Positions 22,801 through 33,608 are shown, counted from the first letter of the stretch. The stretch is 64,000 bases of DNA from Leishmania infantum JPCM5 (GCF_000002875.2 NC_009401.2:261843-325842); one strand, 5' to 3'. Notes: generated from the letters alone by a model not told the origin. Numbers and translations are program-made.

Positions 22801-23232
22801 GTAGTCCACAAGCCCCGTGTCCTGATCCGGCACTGTTAGCCCCAGCACAAGCGAGACCACCGCACTGACGATTAGGATCTGAATCATGCGGTCCTCGAGC
22901 GACTCCCAGACCATGTCCATGAACGACGTCTCCTCCGCCTCTGGCAGCTCATTAGCGGAGAACCACTCGCGACGCTGCGTGATTGCCTTCTTGTCGTTGT
23001 TGTCGATGCCATGCGCAAGGTCAGTCTTGAGCTGCGAGGCGAGTCCCTTGAGCCCGCCGATGCTGGCGAGCCGTTTTGTTGCGTCATGACCTCCATCGCT
23101 GATGAGCTCATGCAGTGTTTCGGGGCTGATGGCGAATGCGCTCTCCGACCCTGCCTTGCTCGAGCCCCTTGAAGAGGGCGCGGGCTGGCGAGCACATCTC
23201 TCCCCCACGGACAGCTTCACTGCACTGCTCAT
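19828..23232 (-). CDS. PMCA-type Ca2+-transporting P-type ATPase
   Basis: A 1134-aa P2B-type ATPase that should pump Ca2+ out of the cytosol, at the plasma membrane or into acidocalcisomes, as described for trypanosomatid Tca1/PMC pumps. Visible features: actuator TGE (238-240); VVAVPEGLPLS in transmembrane helix 4 (353-363), typical of plasma-membrane Ca2+-ATPases; phosphorylation site CTDKTGT with Asp400; nucleotide-domain KGASE; the P-domain signatures MITGDNK and TGDGTNDAPALK; and hydrophobic helices placed as in a ten-helix pump. The C-terminal tail is short (about 60 residues, with the basic stretch KVRMQLRVLKAF), so a long animal-style calmodulin-binding tail is absent. I start at the ATG at 23232, since the extension to 23358 crosses the splice-type pyrimidine tract. 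Confidence 0.95.
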   Translation of the reverse strand: MSSAVKLSVGERCARQPAPSSRGSSKAGSESAFAISPETLHELISDGGHDATKRLASIGGLKGLASQLKTDLAHGIDNNDKKAITQRREWFSANELPEAEETSFMDMVWESLEDRMIQILIVSAVVSLVLGLTVPDQDTGLVDYAHGWIEGTAILLSVTIVTLVSSINNYQKEQKFKELSKATPPVKVQVVRSGTTLDITDKELLSGDLLNVAAGDVLTVDGLVLRSTSLKVDESAATGENDDVAKSAHGDFVLRSGSNVTEGEGTILVMGVGVHSFAGHIAMHVREAKEETPLQHKLEELANLIGYMGMVAAGLMLVLLSGKELLDTVVYRKHPFGYKKYLDNLMTAVTIVVVAVPEGLPLSVTIALAYSMKQMFKENNLVRHLAACETMGGATTICTDKTGTITQNDMSVTDGVTAYGVAYVVPRKPSTFAGEDEKVNSGTLASPSPLLQTSTPMDVSAALGGAQAAGVRRLLMECIAMNTKATWVRVESLEAKQATVRLTGSKTEQALLNFVDALGEDPMQLRSERLSRLNEEAMRTPSSPFSLVPWPTGLAGTSSNVVAAAATFTKDLRIYPFTSARKRMATALVLRPEKLVRYYVKGASELILAECTHTYDAQGERVGLSHEVRVRLEEAIMAMARRQLRTLAIAYADYPLSADYSATPQDSSNSDEGGAAPSSPFLADDTQLAGLTLVGIVGIRDPVRLEVPRAVAQCRRAGVVVRMITGDNKATAVSIAKEVGIYGKVWFGPAEGEQGLALEGPQFRELAKSARKLNAILPRLQVISRASPMDKHILVSALMKRGEVVAVTGDGTNDAPALKGANVGFSMNSGTEVAKLASDVVILDDNFSTIVTAMKWGRNVHDNICKFLQFQMTVNVAAVVVSFTGALLDRNGDSPLKPVQLLWVNLIMDTLAALALATETPSDEVLLRPPKPKAAPLITRRMWLNIAGQSLYQILIQQYLLLGGANTLGLAVRDSEELHTLIFNVFVLMQLSNEFNARILDDSVAFWHNLGNAPMFITVVGTMFVIQIVSVQYGGTLMQCVPLPLASWVTSLALGVVPLLLGFVLRRIGVVEREIPPPLPVVDTEEEAALQLALKQHVCPTLRDTVGKVRMQLRVLKAFRENAQEQKAARNRSS

Positions 23233-23290
23233 GCGGCTGTCGCTACTCCGCCAAGTCAGGGGTGTCTGTCGGGCGGGGAGAGGGGTTGCG

Positions 23291-23316
23291 CTGGGGTACA
23301 AGAAGAAAAAAAAGAT
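23291..23316 (-). promoter_or_regulatory. Predicted trans-splice signal of the Ca2+-ATPase gene
   Basis: A purine run on the plus strand (about 23298-23316) gives a polypyrimidine tract in the transcript, followed by a CAG whose AG corresponds to CT at 23291-23292. The resulting 5' UTR would be about 58 nt to the ATG at 23232. Prediction only. Confidence 0.5.
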
Positions 23317-26157
23317 GATTAGCGGACGAGAGCGAAGCGACACCGACGAGAGTAACAACTCAAATCAAGAGTGAGGGCAATGCATGTATGCATGTAGATA
23401 CAGATATATAGGTATGCATATATATTTATATACGTATATATAATGAATATGGGTGTGTGTGTACAACTTCCAAAGGCTGGGAGAGATACGAAGAGGCAAA
23501 GGTAGCAGTGGAACGCACAACATCGCCAACAGAAGAGAGAGGCGAAGTGGGGCACATATATGCCGGCAGTGCGTGACGACCTCGCTCACGCTCTCCACAC
23601 ACGCACACACCTGTGTGTGCGTCCTTGTGCGACAACGGTGAAAGGTTATAACGAGCGAGGGGACACTCCGCAGAGGAGGAGGAGCAAGAGTGCGCTCTGG
23701 CCCACAACAGTCTCTCGCCACTTCCCTGTCGCCACCACAGCGAACAGGACTCTCTCGCCGCACCGCCACAGCAACGCGACGCACTGGCGCGCGCCTGCAC
23801 ACCTGTGTTTCCCATCTCCTTGGCACCCACTGCCCTGCACATGGGCTGTATCGCTGAGCCTCGAAGTCGTCGTCGGGGTAGCTTGTCCCCTCCTTCTCCC
23901 CTCTTCGCCCTCTCTCCCTTGTCCACTTTATCACACGCGCCGCCGTGGAAGTCGCGCCCCTCCTCACAGGAAGCGGCCGCGAGAAGGACGGTGGGAGCCG
24001 AGGGGGGCGAGGCGCAAGGAAAGAGTCACCCGCATAGACACACACACACACACACACACACACGGGCGCCGATGATGCGCATGCGTCCGGTAAAGACACA
24101 CGGCACCAAAATCAGAAATACAGCTGAAAAGAATAAGAGACGTGATGACGAACAAGCAAAATGCCAGCGTGAGAGCCGAAAGGAATAGAGCAGGCTAAAG
24201 AGGGGAGGGGGAAGAGGTCGTGTGGGAGGGACCGTGACGATGTTGCTGGGAAGCCCGCATGATAGCATGAGCGCCTCGGTAGTTAAAACTTCGGGCCTCC
24301 GCACTCGTGGAAGAGAGAGGACGACGGAGAGTGGTGGAGGGGTATACATGCACGCACTCATCTTCACTGGAACTCCTCCCTCCCTCTCCGCGTTCCTGTT
24401 GCTTGTCGCGATCCTCATTCCGTTCTTGCAGGGCGCAGAAAGGAAACACGTGTGCACAAGCCTTGTGTGGAGGGGAGCATAGCACCCACGAAACTGCCAG
24501 TATGGAAGGAAAGGGAGGAGGTCGAAAAAAAAAAGAGAGAAGCGCGCAGTCCGCGCACAGATGCTCACACCCGCACGCCAAACGGAAAACACATGAGCAC
24601 GCACGCGCGCATGGACACACACATAAAGCGATGCGCCTATGGAAGGAGGGGAGGCGACAGGGAGCAGCAGCAGGATGCGAACAAGATGATGGGATCGAGA
24701 GGGAGAAAGGGGCGGGGGATAGCGAGAAAAACGAAGGACGCGCGCAACGGAAAGGCGTAGACAGTCGGCGATAACGGTGGCAATGATGAATGGCGTTGGA
24801 GAGCAACACACAAAAAAAAAAAGAAAAACAACAGAGAAGAGCAAGAGTACATGGGGAAGACGGTGAGAAGAGGAGGCGGCTTCGGCGGCCGCCACTGTGC
24901 ACATGAGAGGGAAAACAAAGCGAGCAACCATATCACACGCACACGCACAGAGGGAGAGACGCATACGTACAAAAACCACAACAACAACGGATGGGTGGCA
25001 CACACACGCAGCGAGGAAAAAAAAAAGAAGCGAAGGGGCATGTGAGACATGAAACAAAAAGAGGAGGTGGGCGGAAGCGCAGAAAGCACATGCGGCGGCT
25101 GACTGGAGCAGCAGCAGCAGCAGCAGTGCGTAGCGCAGCTACGAAGAGTGACACGCGATGAGAAAGAGGCGGTACACGCACAAGCACCACTACACAGGCA
25201 CGACAAAAAGCAACTAACGAAGAAAAGCAAAGCATCCTTTTCAGACACATAGATGCACAGCGCACGGCACAAAGTAAAGAAGCGCACAGAGGCACGTACA
25301 CAGACGCACGGTGGGTGCATGGGTTGTCGGGGTGTGCGGCAGTGCATCCGCCTTGGACAGTGTCCACGGCCAGAGTGCCTCTCTACTGGTTCCGTTCGGT
25401 CGTGCAGAACGGGTCCCTCCCCACAGAGTCGCTAGGCGCCCCTCGTCTATCGTGCAATGCTGAAGTGTGTGCGTATGTCCTTTTCCTTTATCGCGCAAGT
25501 CGAGGTGAAAGCGCACAGGGTGCGTGGCGCTGAAGCTATAAGCGCAGAACTGCAATATGAAAATGAGACGAAAGGGTCCGTGCCCCCCCCCCACACACAC
25601 ACACGCTCCCTCCCTCCCTCCCTCCTCCTCCCTCGCACCGCGAGCCCCCGCTCTCGCCCGGGCATTATAGCGTTACAAGGGGCAAGCGAAGGAAAAGGAG
25701 AGGGAGACACGCATGAGCAATGAAAAACACCTAATCAAGCGAAACAACAACGACACTAACAAGAAGACGACTGAGCGAGGGGACAGGGATAGCTACCGAC
25801 ACACACGCACGTATCTATAGTTATCAATATATATATACGCATATATATACACACACATCAGATAAAATACCCCCCCCACGGCGACACCCTAGCCAACGAA
25901 CACGCGCCAACGAGTAGCAGACACAGCTGAGGGAGGGAGAGGGGAGGTGGGGGAAGGTGTGATGGGTCGGCCAGCAACATGCGGACGCAGAGCGACACGT
26001 AAATAGAGAAAGGAAGGAACGAAAAAAAAAAAGAACGCAGATGAACCGGAGGAGGGCGCGCCACTTCTGTGCGTGCAGTTGGCCCTTCTCGCATGTGAGC
26101 GAGAGGCGAAAGGCAGTCATGCGCCTACCACGCCCTAAAACAGGTGTGCTTCAGATA
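23317..26157. other. Long intergenic region with CA repeats
   Basis: Nearly 2.9 kb without a supported gene. It holds AT-rich TA/ATA runs at 23397-23445 and 25815-25860, a (CA)n run at 24038-24063, CAG repeats near 25110-25126 and many purine tracts. The long minus-strand frames here (for example 24026-25057) are Phe/Leu/Ser/Cys/Val-rich translations of pyrimidine-rich UTR. Such length suggests a long 3' UTR for the double-ACB gene's upstream neighbour arrangement or hidden non-coding RNA, but nothing specific is seen. Confidence 0.5.
24038..24063. repeat. (CA)n microsatellite
   Basis: Thirteen uninterrupted AC dinucleotides in the UTR-like DNA between the Ca2+-ATPase and the double-ACB gene. 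Confidence 0.9.
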
Positions 26158-27657
26158 TTATTTAGCCTTCATTCTTTTTTCAGCAGGGCCCTTCTTAGCG
26201 CCGTTCTTCGCCTGGTGGCTTGATGCAGCGCCCTTAGAGGTGACCTTCACCGCCGGCTCCTTCTTCAGCACAGGCTCACTCTTCGAGGGAAGGATCTTCG
26301 ATGCTTCTGCCACCTTCGCGGATGCTTCCAGCTTCGGCACCGGTGTCAGAGACGTCGAATCAACTGTGCAGTCCTTCGCTGCGGCAGCGGCGGCGCCGCT
26401 CTCCTTCACCTTCTCCGGCGCCGCCGAGTCGGAGGCGATATCCTTCGCGAAGCTCCTGCAGATATTGCACACGCTCTGAAGGTCTTTGTCCGTGTCCTGC
26501 GCCTCCAGACACCGCTCAGCATCCTCCTTGACGTCTGCCTCTTCCATTTTCTCCGTGACGGTCGCCTCCGTCGATTTCTCCGACTTTGGTCTCGCGACGG
26601 CCACGCCCTTGTTCAGATCCACGTAAGAGCCCGCGACGCCTCGGCGCTTCATCTCCGCCTTCTCCTCTCGCTTCTTCCGTCCTGCCACCTCCTCGGGCGC
26701 CTTGGCAGCGGCGGCCTGCTCCTTCTTCGTGAAGGAGTGCATCGCCAGCCGCTCCACCATCGACAGATGCACGCCGACGGCGTCCATAGCTTCCTCCATG
26801 GTGAGATGCGTCGCCCCTGCGATCCTCTCGGCACGCTCGTCAGCATCGGTGCGCTTCTTGAGCGTTTTGGCGCTAGTCTGATCGCCGATCACCTTGAGGT
26901 GGTCCTCTGTCCCCGGCGGCGCCCACACGTAGCCGCACATGGCGGCGCTCTTGAAAATATCCTTACAGTACATGCGCTTCGCATTCTCGCAGCTCATCCC
27001 CTTCACAGCCGCCCACTCGTCGTACCGCATCTGGTCAAAACCTGCCTTCGATGGGCGGGAGCGCAGCCACTTGTACTTCTTCTCTGAGAACGCAGCGGGG
27101 GTCTTCTGGAAGTCGCTGAGGTTTCCCACAAGCGCCTGCTTGTAGAGAGCGTAGAAGTGCGCGCGCAGCGAATCGGGGAGGTAGTAGCCACCCTTTGGAA
27201 GGTTCCGGATAATCTTCACACCGTCGTGGAAGGCGACCCACCGATCCTCACCGGATGGGGCCCCCCACACGAATGAACAGTGCTTGCGAATCTGCACGTC
27301 TAACAGATCGATGTATAAGTCACGCGCCCTCTCACGGGTCATCCCGCGACACTTGCGCCAGCCGTACACCTTCCAGTACCCCTCCCAGTCCCGCAGCATG
27401 CTCGGCTGCTTCACGTCCTCGTTGATGTCACCCTCCGTTGCTTGCTTGAAGAGGGAGTAGAACTGCAGCCTCAGCACGTCAGAGACAGGGACAACGCCCC
27501 GCATGGGCAGCTTTCGCACGTACGCGTCTGCTTCCTCGAAGGCTTGCTCATAAGGATAGTCTGGGGCATCGAAGTCGACCGGGAACACGATAGACTCGGG
27601 GTCGCACACCACCTTAAACTCCGGCTCTGCCCGCCGCCCAAAGAATGTCGCGAGCAT
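26158..27657 (-). CDS. Protein with two acyl-CoA-binding (ACB) domains
   Basis: A 499-aa protein starting MLATFFGRRAEP. Two ACB-type domains follow each other. The first (about 30-125) contains LRLQFYSLFKQATEGD, matching the ACBP ligand-site helix. The second (about 145-245) contains SLRAHFYALYKQALVG and later YDEWAAVKGMSCENAKRMY, matching the K-W-x-A-W...KGM helix. The C-terminal ~240 residues are Lys/Ala/Glu-rich, disordered or helical, and end KKGPAEKRMKAK. ACB domains hold long-chain acyl-CoA esters for lipid synthesis, GPI remodelling or beta-oxidation. The upstream in-frame extension to 27978 is basic low-complexity UTR and is excluded. It sits beside two single-domain ACBP genes. Confidence 0.85.
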   Translation of the reverse strand: MLATFFGRRAEPEFKVVCDPESIVFPVDFDAPDYPYEQAFEEADAYVRKLPMRGVVPVSDVLRLQFYSLFKQATEGDINEDVKQPSMLRDWEGYWKVYGWRKCRGMTRERARDLYIDLLDVQIRKHCSFVWGAPSGEDRWVAFHDGVKIIRNLPKGGYYLPDSLRAHFYALYKQALVGNLSDFQKTPAAFSEKKYKWLRSRPSKAGFDQMRYDEWAAVKGMSCENAKRMYCKDIFKSAAMCGYVWAPPGTEDHLKVIGDQTSAKTLKKRTDADERAERIAGATHLTMEEAMDAVGVHLSMVERLAMHSFTKKEQAAAAKAPEEVAGRKKREEKAEMKRRGVAGSYVDLNKGVAVARPKSEKSTEATVTEKMEEADVKEDAERCLEAQDTDKDLQSVCNICRSFAKDIASDSAAPEKVKESGAAAAAAKDCTVDSTSLTPVPKLEASAKVAEASKILPSKSEPVLKKEPAVKVTSKGAASSHQAKNGAKKGPAEKRMKAK

Positions 27658-28795
27658 GTTGAGTACAACCAGTGGATAGTCGCCGCCGGCTGTGGCGTGG
27701 AGGGTGCCGGTTTTCCTCTCCCTCGATCCGTTCTGCGCAGACGACAGCAAAGCGCGCTCCGTGTGCGGCCTGCGCGTCGCTGTTCCACTCGCCTCCGCGA
27801 TTTGCCCTGGTCGTTTACGCCGCGCGTGTGGGAGCCCTCGCGGCTCGCCCTGCTCTCGTCGGTGTCCTTTTTTTTTTTCCTTTCTTTTTGCTTCTTTGAG
27901 GCTTTCCCGCGGTGCGAAAACGGACGCCGCGCTACGGTGAAGCGCGATGTGCGAGGGACTATGAGAGCGCGCGCGCACGCAGGAGTAGCAACGTGCTGTT
28001 AAGAAGTGCGGATGGAGTAAAAGAAGAGACGAGAGAGCCGATGCGCAGGAAGGAATACAGCCGTGTGCGTAGGTGCGTCAAGTGGGAGTGGGGGTATAGA
28101 TACGTCAGGCAAAAACTGAATTAGAGGGAGGCAGAGAGAGATGGGAAGGCGTCGGAAGATCGTGCGGATTCGTAAAAGCGTGTCTTGTGCCCGCAAGTGA
28201 GTGACACAAAACGGGGCGCCGTGTACACACAGGCAGATGAACGCACTGGCGCAAGTCTAGCGCCGGGCATACACAGCGTCACCACAGGCAGGGATGGCAA
28301 GCTACCAGGAAGAGAGTACACGGAAGACTGCCTCAGCCCTCCCTCGCGCATGTTCTTTTCTTTTGCTGCGTGACATGTAGAAGTTTGCTGTGATATGCAC
28401 AATCGCCACGCGCTCTGAGACGAGCACACGCACAAGTGCAAGCGCGCACGAGACGGTCATCCCAAGCTCAGACACGCGGGCACAGCCACATGAGCGCACC
28501 CACCTCCTTGTGACTCCAACAAGCGCTGCCGCACACATAGAGAGGGGACGCGCAAGCAACGATACCACCATCCATCCGAGGTGTGATGGCAAGAAGCAAA
28601 AAAAGAGATAACGGGGTCGCTCTTCACTTGCCAGAGATTCAGGACTGCGGAGCGGGAGAGAAGGGTGCACAAAAAACGGAAACGGTCGATAAATACCAAG
28701 ACGTAAAAAGGAAACAGCACGAGTCGACTCTGGCGCCATCTCTCTCGTTGGGGGAGGGGTTCTTCGTCGTCTTCGCCGTTCAGCCATATAGGCGC
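27658..28795. other. Intergenic region between ACB genes
   Basis: No supported gene. Includes a T-rich tract at 27868-27900 on the plus strand and mixed purine-rich DNA that should serve as 3' UTR of the 103-aa ACBP and splice signal of the double-ACB gene. Confidence 0.5.
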
Positions 28796-29107
28796 TCAGA
28801 GCTTGCTCTGCACCTTCGCGCCAGGCTTCCACTCGATTCCCTGCGACCTGAGCAGCGTCACGAGACGCTGCACGTACGCCGCCTTGGCGTCCTCCGACCG
28901 CATGCCCTTGCGAGAGTTCCACGCATCCCACTTGGCACGCGCCTCGACCTGCACGGCCCACGGCTGGTTGCCTGTCACGTCACCCTCCGTCGCCTGCTTG
29001 TACAGGGAGTAAAACTGAAGCTTGGCGGCGTTGTCCAGCTGCACTGGACCGTCCTTGGGCAGGGAGCGCACGTACGCCACGGCGGCCTCGAAGTCAGCGG
29101 CAGACAT
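28796..29107 (-). CDS. ACBP: Acyl-CoA-binding protein with C-terminal SKL
   Basis: A 103-aa single-domain ACBP, close to the usual family length of 86-100. The ligand-binding helix FYSLYKQATEGD (32-43), KWDAWNSRKGM (59-69) and Y78 match the residues that hold the acyl-CoA phosphate and adenine in known ACBPs. The protein ends QSKL. SKL at the extreme C-terminus is the canonical PTS1 signal, so it is predicted to enter glycosomes. Codons 1-80 are almost identical to those of the 96-aa paralogue at 35546-35836, but the C-termini and both flanks differ. It lies between the double-ACB gene and the YWTD-like gene in the same transcription unit. Confidence 0.93.
   Translation of the reverse strand: MSAADFEAAVAYVRSLPKDGPVQLDNAAKLQFYSLYKQATEGDVTGNQPWAVQVEARAKWDAWNSRKGMRSEDAKAAYVQRLVTLLRSQGIEWKPGAKVQSKL
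28868..29107 (-). repeat. 240-bp ACBP block, copy 1
   Basis: Direct repeat of 35597-35836, covering codons 1-80 of the two ACBP genes. I see two base differences. Similarity ends at the start codon on one side and at codon 80 on the other. Confidence 0.9.
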
Positions 29108-31345
29108 GCCTACCGCACAGCCTCGGTTTCACTTTCTCTTGGTATTCTAAAGGCCAGATGAAGATACGCTCACACGTCAGAGAAGGGGCTGCGTTACAAA
29201 GAAGCTCGCAAGCGAGAGAGGGATATGTGATGCTGAAGGAAAAAGATGACTTTCGGTGCAGTGGTGTTTGGTAGGCGAGGCTGCAGCACATGAACCCTAC
29301 GCTTAGCCGTGAACACGGGCACAGCGGAGTGAGAGAGGGGGGAGGAGATGTGAAAAGAGAAGATGTCGTGCGGCATTGACGAGCCAGGGCGACTGTTGAA
29401 CGCAGCGGCACGTGCCTCCGTTCCCTTTTCTGCTACGCAGCACAAAGGGCGCACCATGCGAGCTGGCGCGATCCGTGAGCGCGCCCTCTTGGAAGGGCGT
29501 TCGGCAGCAGCCGTTATGCCTGCGACAAAAAAAGGGCACAAAGAGAGGGAGGGAAGGCAGCACTGCACGTGCACCGCGCCTTGTTTCGTTTTCCTCGTCG
29601 CTCCCTGCGCTCCTGCCCCGCAACGCCCCTCTTCCTTTCTCTCTCTCTCCCGCATTACTCCCTTCGTCACTTTTTTGTTGCTGTTTTGCGCGTTCGCCCT
29701 GCAAGCGAAAAGGGCCACAAGAGGCTCCTCTGTCGGCTCTCCCGAGCATGAGGCATTCCCTTCTCGTGTGAACGCCACGTGTGCGGTGTCCCTGCCTTCC
29801 GTGTTTGTTCTTCTGTTTTCCACCAATGCGTGGCACGCGCTGTCTCTTGTCTCTCCCCGAGACATGGCCCACTACGGGGAGGGGGAGGGAGGACGCATAG
29901 AAGGTCCACACACGCACACGCGTAGGCAAGACGCTTCCAAAGCGGGCGCTCGTGCTTCGTTCTGTTTTGTTCTGCTGTCCACATAATGCAAAATGGCCGA
30001 ACTCCCCGCAGCGAAGCGCTCGTATCGATGTAGGCGTGTATAACAGTTATGTGGGGAAGAGGGAAGAGGTGCCAGCACCTCTCGCAAGGCTGCGAAGTAG
30101 GGAAGTGAGAGACAGTGCAGCGCAGACACGCACGAGAGGCTCCGACAGCCCCCTCATGCATGCTTCGAAAGCACCCAAGCCCACCTCGTCCTCATCGGTT
30201 TCTTCTCGCCTACTCCAGCGCGCACGCTGCATAGACGTCACAGGAGTGCCACCAAAATACAGGAGAGGAGATATACACACAGAGACACACACACACACGC
30301 ATACACGTTTATATGAAGACAGACACGTGCCCGCGGGAGTACACGCCAAAACGAGGCGGGGCGGGGGGAGGGAAGGGCCGAAACAGTGCGAGAGAATGAA
30401 AAAAAAAGGGAGGAGCTTTAAGCACACCACAACGAAGAAGGCAAAGACCCCCCGTCCATGGAGGAAGACGCACCCACACACCAGACATATAAATGTGAAT
30501 AAAATACGTTCCGGAGAGCATGAGGGACACTGTGGGCGCCTGTGCAGACCAAAACGTGGGGAGAGAAGAGGGGGGGAAAGAGAGTTGGGGGGGGGTGAAG
30601 GAGGAAGAGAATGAGGGAAGAGAAAGGGGAGCAGAGAGGGGGAGGGATGGGAACGGGAATAAAAAAACAAAAGGATGAAGAGATAAAAGAGAAGAACTGC
30701 GCCACATCAAACGGTGATAAGGGGGTGGTGAGGCGAGGATGTGCAGCGGGTAGTGCGAGAGCTCACATACACGCCCACACATACATACGCGTTGTGCGTG
30801 TGTTGGTACGAGCCTGTATGTGCGGATGCCTGCGTACGGCTCCTTGCTCTGTCACATTATCAAACCATATAAGTTTACCAGAAGAGACAAGGGCGTGCAC
30901 TTAAAAGCAAAGGGAAAACAGGCAACTTGCGGAGTGCGACAGAGCCCACATGCGATACGCCTCTCCAGCATGTGTGTGTGTGTCTCTGTGTGCGTGTGAG
31001 CCTGCGAGTGGCATGGGCAAGCTGTAATGGCGTCTTCCTGGCTCAGCAAGCCCCTACGTCAGAGTGCAGAGACCGACACAGAGAGAGGGAAAGGTATGCA
31101 GCGAAGGGCTGCAGTCCATGAAGGTGACGAGAAGGTGTGAGCGTTGACAAAGCAGCGCAGACACGACACAACTTTATGTGCGAAGGCATTCCCTTGAAAC
31201 CGGCACGGGCGGCGTTTTCTATCAAGGTGTTGAGTGATGAGGGCGCCTGTCTGAGTGCCTGTGCTTGCACTCCGTATCGGCGGATGTGGTGGCATGCCGT
31301 GCAGACTCGAGAGCTTGGACTCCCTTTCTTGCGGGGATACAGAAA
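29108..31345. other. Intergenic region, purine-rich
   Basis: About 2.2 kb without a supported gene. Includes short CA runs (30281-30304) and a long, almost pure purine stretch at 30530-30700 on the plus strand, a strong polypyrimidine tract in the transcript that could drive trans-splicing of the 103-aa ACBP mRNA, though it lies far upstream of it. Confidence 0.5.
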
Positions 31346-31900
31346 CCCTGACGAGGCACAGCTCCGTCCGTGGCATCTCAGGGTCCAGCACCCCCACTGT
31401 GTGAGGAAGCCAGGCGGTCCCTCTGTCCCTGCCAAGTGCCAGAGCCACTTCCGGCGGTCACAGGGCCGAGCGCCTGCGACGTGGCGAAGTCAGGGCGCCT
31501 CATCGCCACCGATGCCGACGGCCACACCCTCGACGGCGTGGCGTCGGAGCGACCCGAGACCGCGAGCACGCCTGCACCATCCATACGATCGACGAGGCGC
31601 CAGCGCGACTCGAGCACATCCCGCCCCGCCCTCGCCGCCCACCGGTGGAGGGAGCCTGCGCCACCGCGGGAGATGCACCACGCGGCCACCGGCACAAATG
31701 GGGAGCGGCTGTGAGGCGGCACTGCAAGGCGGGTGGGTGGGGAGGGCTCGAGGCAGAGGCCGTGCTGCGATGCCCGAGTTGGCGCAGTGCCGCGCCGGCG
31801 TGTGTCTACGGCTGCTTCGCGCCACGCGACGGGTGGCCTGTGGCAGGGCAGGGTCGGCGGCTCGAGAGTGGAACGGGACCTCATGCTGTGTGGAAGAGAC
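31346..31900 (+). mobile_element. SIDER retroposon, copy A
   Basis: A ~555-bp element, in the size class of Leishmania SIDER2, running against the direction of gene transcription. It begins CCCTGACGAGG and carries the trypanosomatid retroposon 79-nt type signature (CCCTG...CGTGGCATCTCAGGGTCC). CCCTGA at 31346-31351 can pair with TCAGGG at 31378-31383. The interior is nearly identical to six other copies in the window. It ends about ...GTGTGGAAGAGAC. It sits downstream of the YWTD-like gene, probably in that gene's 3' UTR. Confidence 0.85.
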
Positions 31901-32441
31901 CGGACACGCTGAGAAGAAAGAGGCTAGAGGAAGAGCAGGCGCTCCTGATGGAATATGTGCTGGCCAGCTGCGACAAAAGCTCCGCCCCTCTGTGCACGAC
32001 TCCATTACCTGGCGCCGCTGCAACCAGCCAACACACACATACATACATACACACGTGCACACGGTATTCATAGGATAAACATGCAGTGCGATATATGAAG
32101 ACTGTTGCGTCACGGTAATGAGGGGGAGGTGGATCACCTGCTGCATGATTCAGTTGGGCTCTGGCAGCAGCATCGCTGACAGCGCAACGGTCGGCATGTA
32201 CAGAGGAAAGAGGTGGGAGGGAGGCGTCCGTAGAAAAACGGAAAGAGGAGCCCTTCATATGTCAAGAAGCTGCCAATAGGCTTGACACAGGCAGATCAAT
32301 CCTACGTAGAGGACTACGAGCCTGGAAACTGCCGAGACACTAAAGAGAAACCTTGCTGACGCTTAAGCGCGGAGAGTGGTCTTTTCCCTGCAGCTCCCAC
32401 TCTGCACGCCGTCGCTCAGAGTCCCTCCTCCTCGTCGCCTC
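31901..32441. other. Intergenic / 3' UTR of the YWTD-like gene
   Basis: Mixed sequence with ACAT/CA repeats near 32030-32062. No gene is supported. Confidence 0.5.
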
Positions 32442-33608
32442 TTAAAAGAAACGCAGCACCTCAACGCCGGTCAGCACGTTGCGGGGGCCGCACTTGTAGA
32501 CCACCTCCTTCGTTCTCGCCTTCAAATCGCAGCGCCAGAGGTGTCTCATGTCCGTCACGTACATGTACTGGCACAGGGTTTCCTTGTTCTTGGGCAGTCG
32601 CATGCAATCCACAAGGTTTGCCGCCCACGCCAGTCCGATCGCCTCGTTGAAGCCGCGGATCAGCAGCTCCCTCTCCCCAAGCTGCGGTTGCCCGGAACAG
32701 GGGTCATAGGTGACGGGAGCACGGTTCAGTGAGTTGCCGCCCGCCGCGTCATCACCGCGGTCTGTCCAGTACAGATAGTTTTCCTCCGAGTCCAGAAGCA
32801 GATCGATGGGCTCCGGCAGGTGGTCGAGCAGCGTCACAACCGTCTTCGGGTCGATCACGCCTTCAGAAGTGGACGTGTTCGCGGCTGTGATGGATGCTAG
32901 GTGACGGCGCTGGAAGTAGTACGGGGCCGCGAGAATGCGGCCCTTGCCACCCTTGGACGGCCCCTTCAGGGTAAAGAAGATCTGGTTGTGCTTCTCGTCC
33001 AGCGTAATACCGACGCAGAAGCGGCACTTGTCCTCGTCGCTGTTCGGCTCCACAAGTGAGGCACGAGCCTCCTCCTCCGTGAGTCCGTCGGCGAGGGCCG
33101 CCAGCACGTCCGAGGACAAGAGCGGCACCACCTCCTTCGTGTCCACATTATACTTCTTCACACCGTGCCCTTCCCGGTCGCAGAAGAAGACGGCGCGTCC
33201 GTTTCTGGAGAGCGCCACCTGCTTCACGGTGGTGACGAGTGGAGGGTAGCCTGGGGCCTGGAACGCCGCCGTGCCACGGATGAGGCTCCGTGGCGCCGTC
33301 ATCTCCACCCGCTTCACTGCCGCATCGCCGCCAAAGAGCGGGGCACGCACAAGGAAGCCGTCAGCATCGTGCCAGTCTGCCCCGTCTTTCTGCCCCGGGC
33401 ACGGCTTCATAGCCCCCATGTTGCCCCACCACGCAACAATGTCATCAGGGTTCTTCGAATCCTTGTACGCGCTGAGATCGAGTCCGACACCGTCCGGGCA
33501 TACGCAGCCGGTGGTGAAGAGCGTCTTCTTTGCCGACCCGTCACCGCGAATCGAGTTGACGGTGTTCTCGAGAGCGTCGAGGAAGATAATGATGTCTTCG
33601 CTGGCCAT
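32442..33608 (-). CDS. Beta-propeller-like protein with YWTD motif
   Basis: A 388-aa protein of unknown function. It contains NYLYWTDRGDD and, in other places, propeller-strand patterns such as RAVFFCDREGHGVKKYNVDTKE, ITLDEKHNQIFFTLKG and YMYVTDMRHLWRCDLKA. These fit a six-bladed propeller of the LDL-receptor YWTD or SMP-30/NHL type. There is no signal peptide or transmembrane segment, so it is predicted to be cytosolic. Five or so scattered cysteines do not form an obvious motif. The start at 33608 (MASEDIIIFLD) is the first ATG of the frame and is followed directly by a well-behaved sequence. It lies between the two single-domain ACBP genes. Confidence 0.8.
   Translation of the reverse strand: MASEDIIIFLDALENTVNSIRGDGSAKKTLFTTGCVCPDGVGLDLSAYKDSKNPDDIVAWWGNMGAMKPCPGQKDGADWHDADGFLVRAPLFGGDAAVKRVEMTAPRSLIRGTAAFQAPGYPPLVTTVKQVALSRNGRAVFFCDREGHGVKKYNVDTKEVVPLLSSDVLAALADGLTEEEARASLVEPNSDEDKCRFCVGITLDEKHNQIFFTLKGPSKGGKGRILAAPYYFQRRHLASITAANTSTSEGVIDPKTVVTLLDHLPEPIDLLLDSEENYLYWTDRGDDAAGGNSLNRAPVTYDPCSGQPQLGERELLIRGFNEAIGLAWAANLVDCMRLPKNKETLCQYMYVTDMRHLWRCDLKARTKEVVYKCGPRNVLTGVEVLRFF

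Noticed and set aside
24026..25057. 343-codon open frame on the minus strand
   Set aside because: The translation is Phe/Leu/Ser/Cys/Val-rich low complexity from pyrimidine-rich UTR, with a Cys-Val repeat from the CA run.
31137..32078. 313-codon open frame on the plus strand
   Set aside because: It runs through SIDER copy A; equivalent frames recur in every SIDER copy because the copies are alike.
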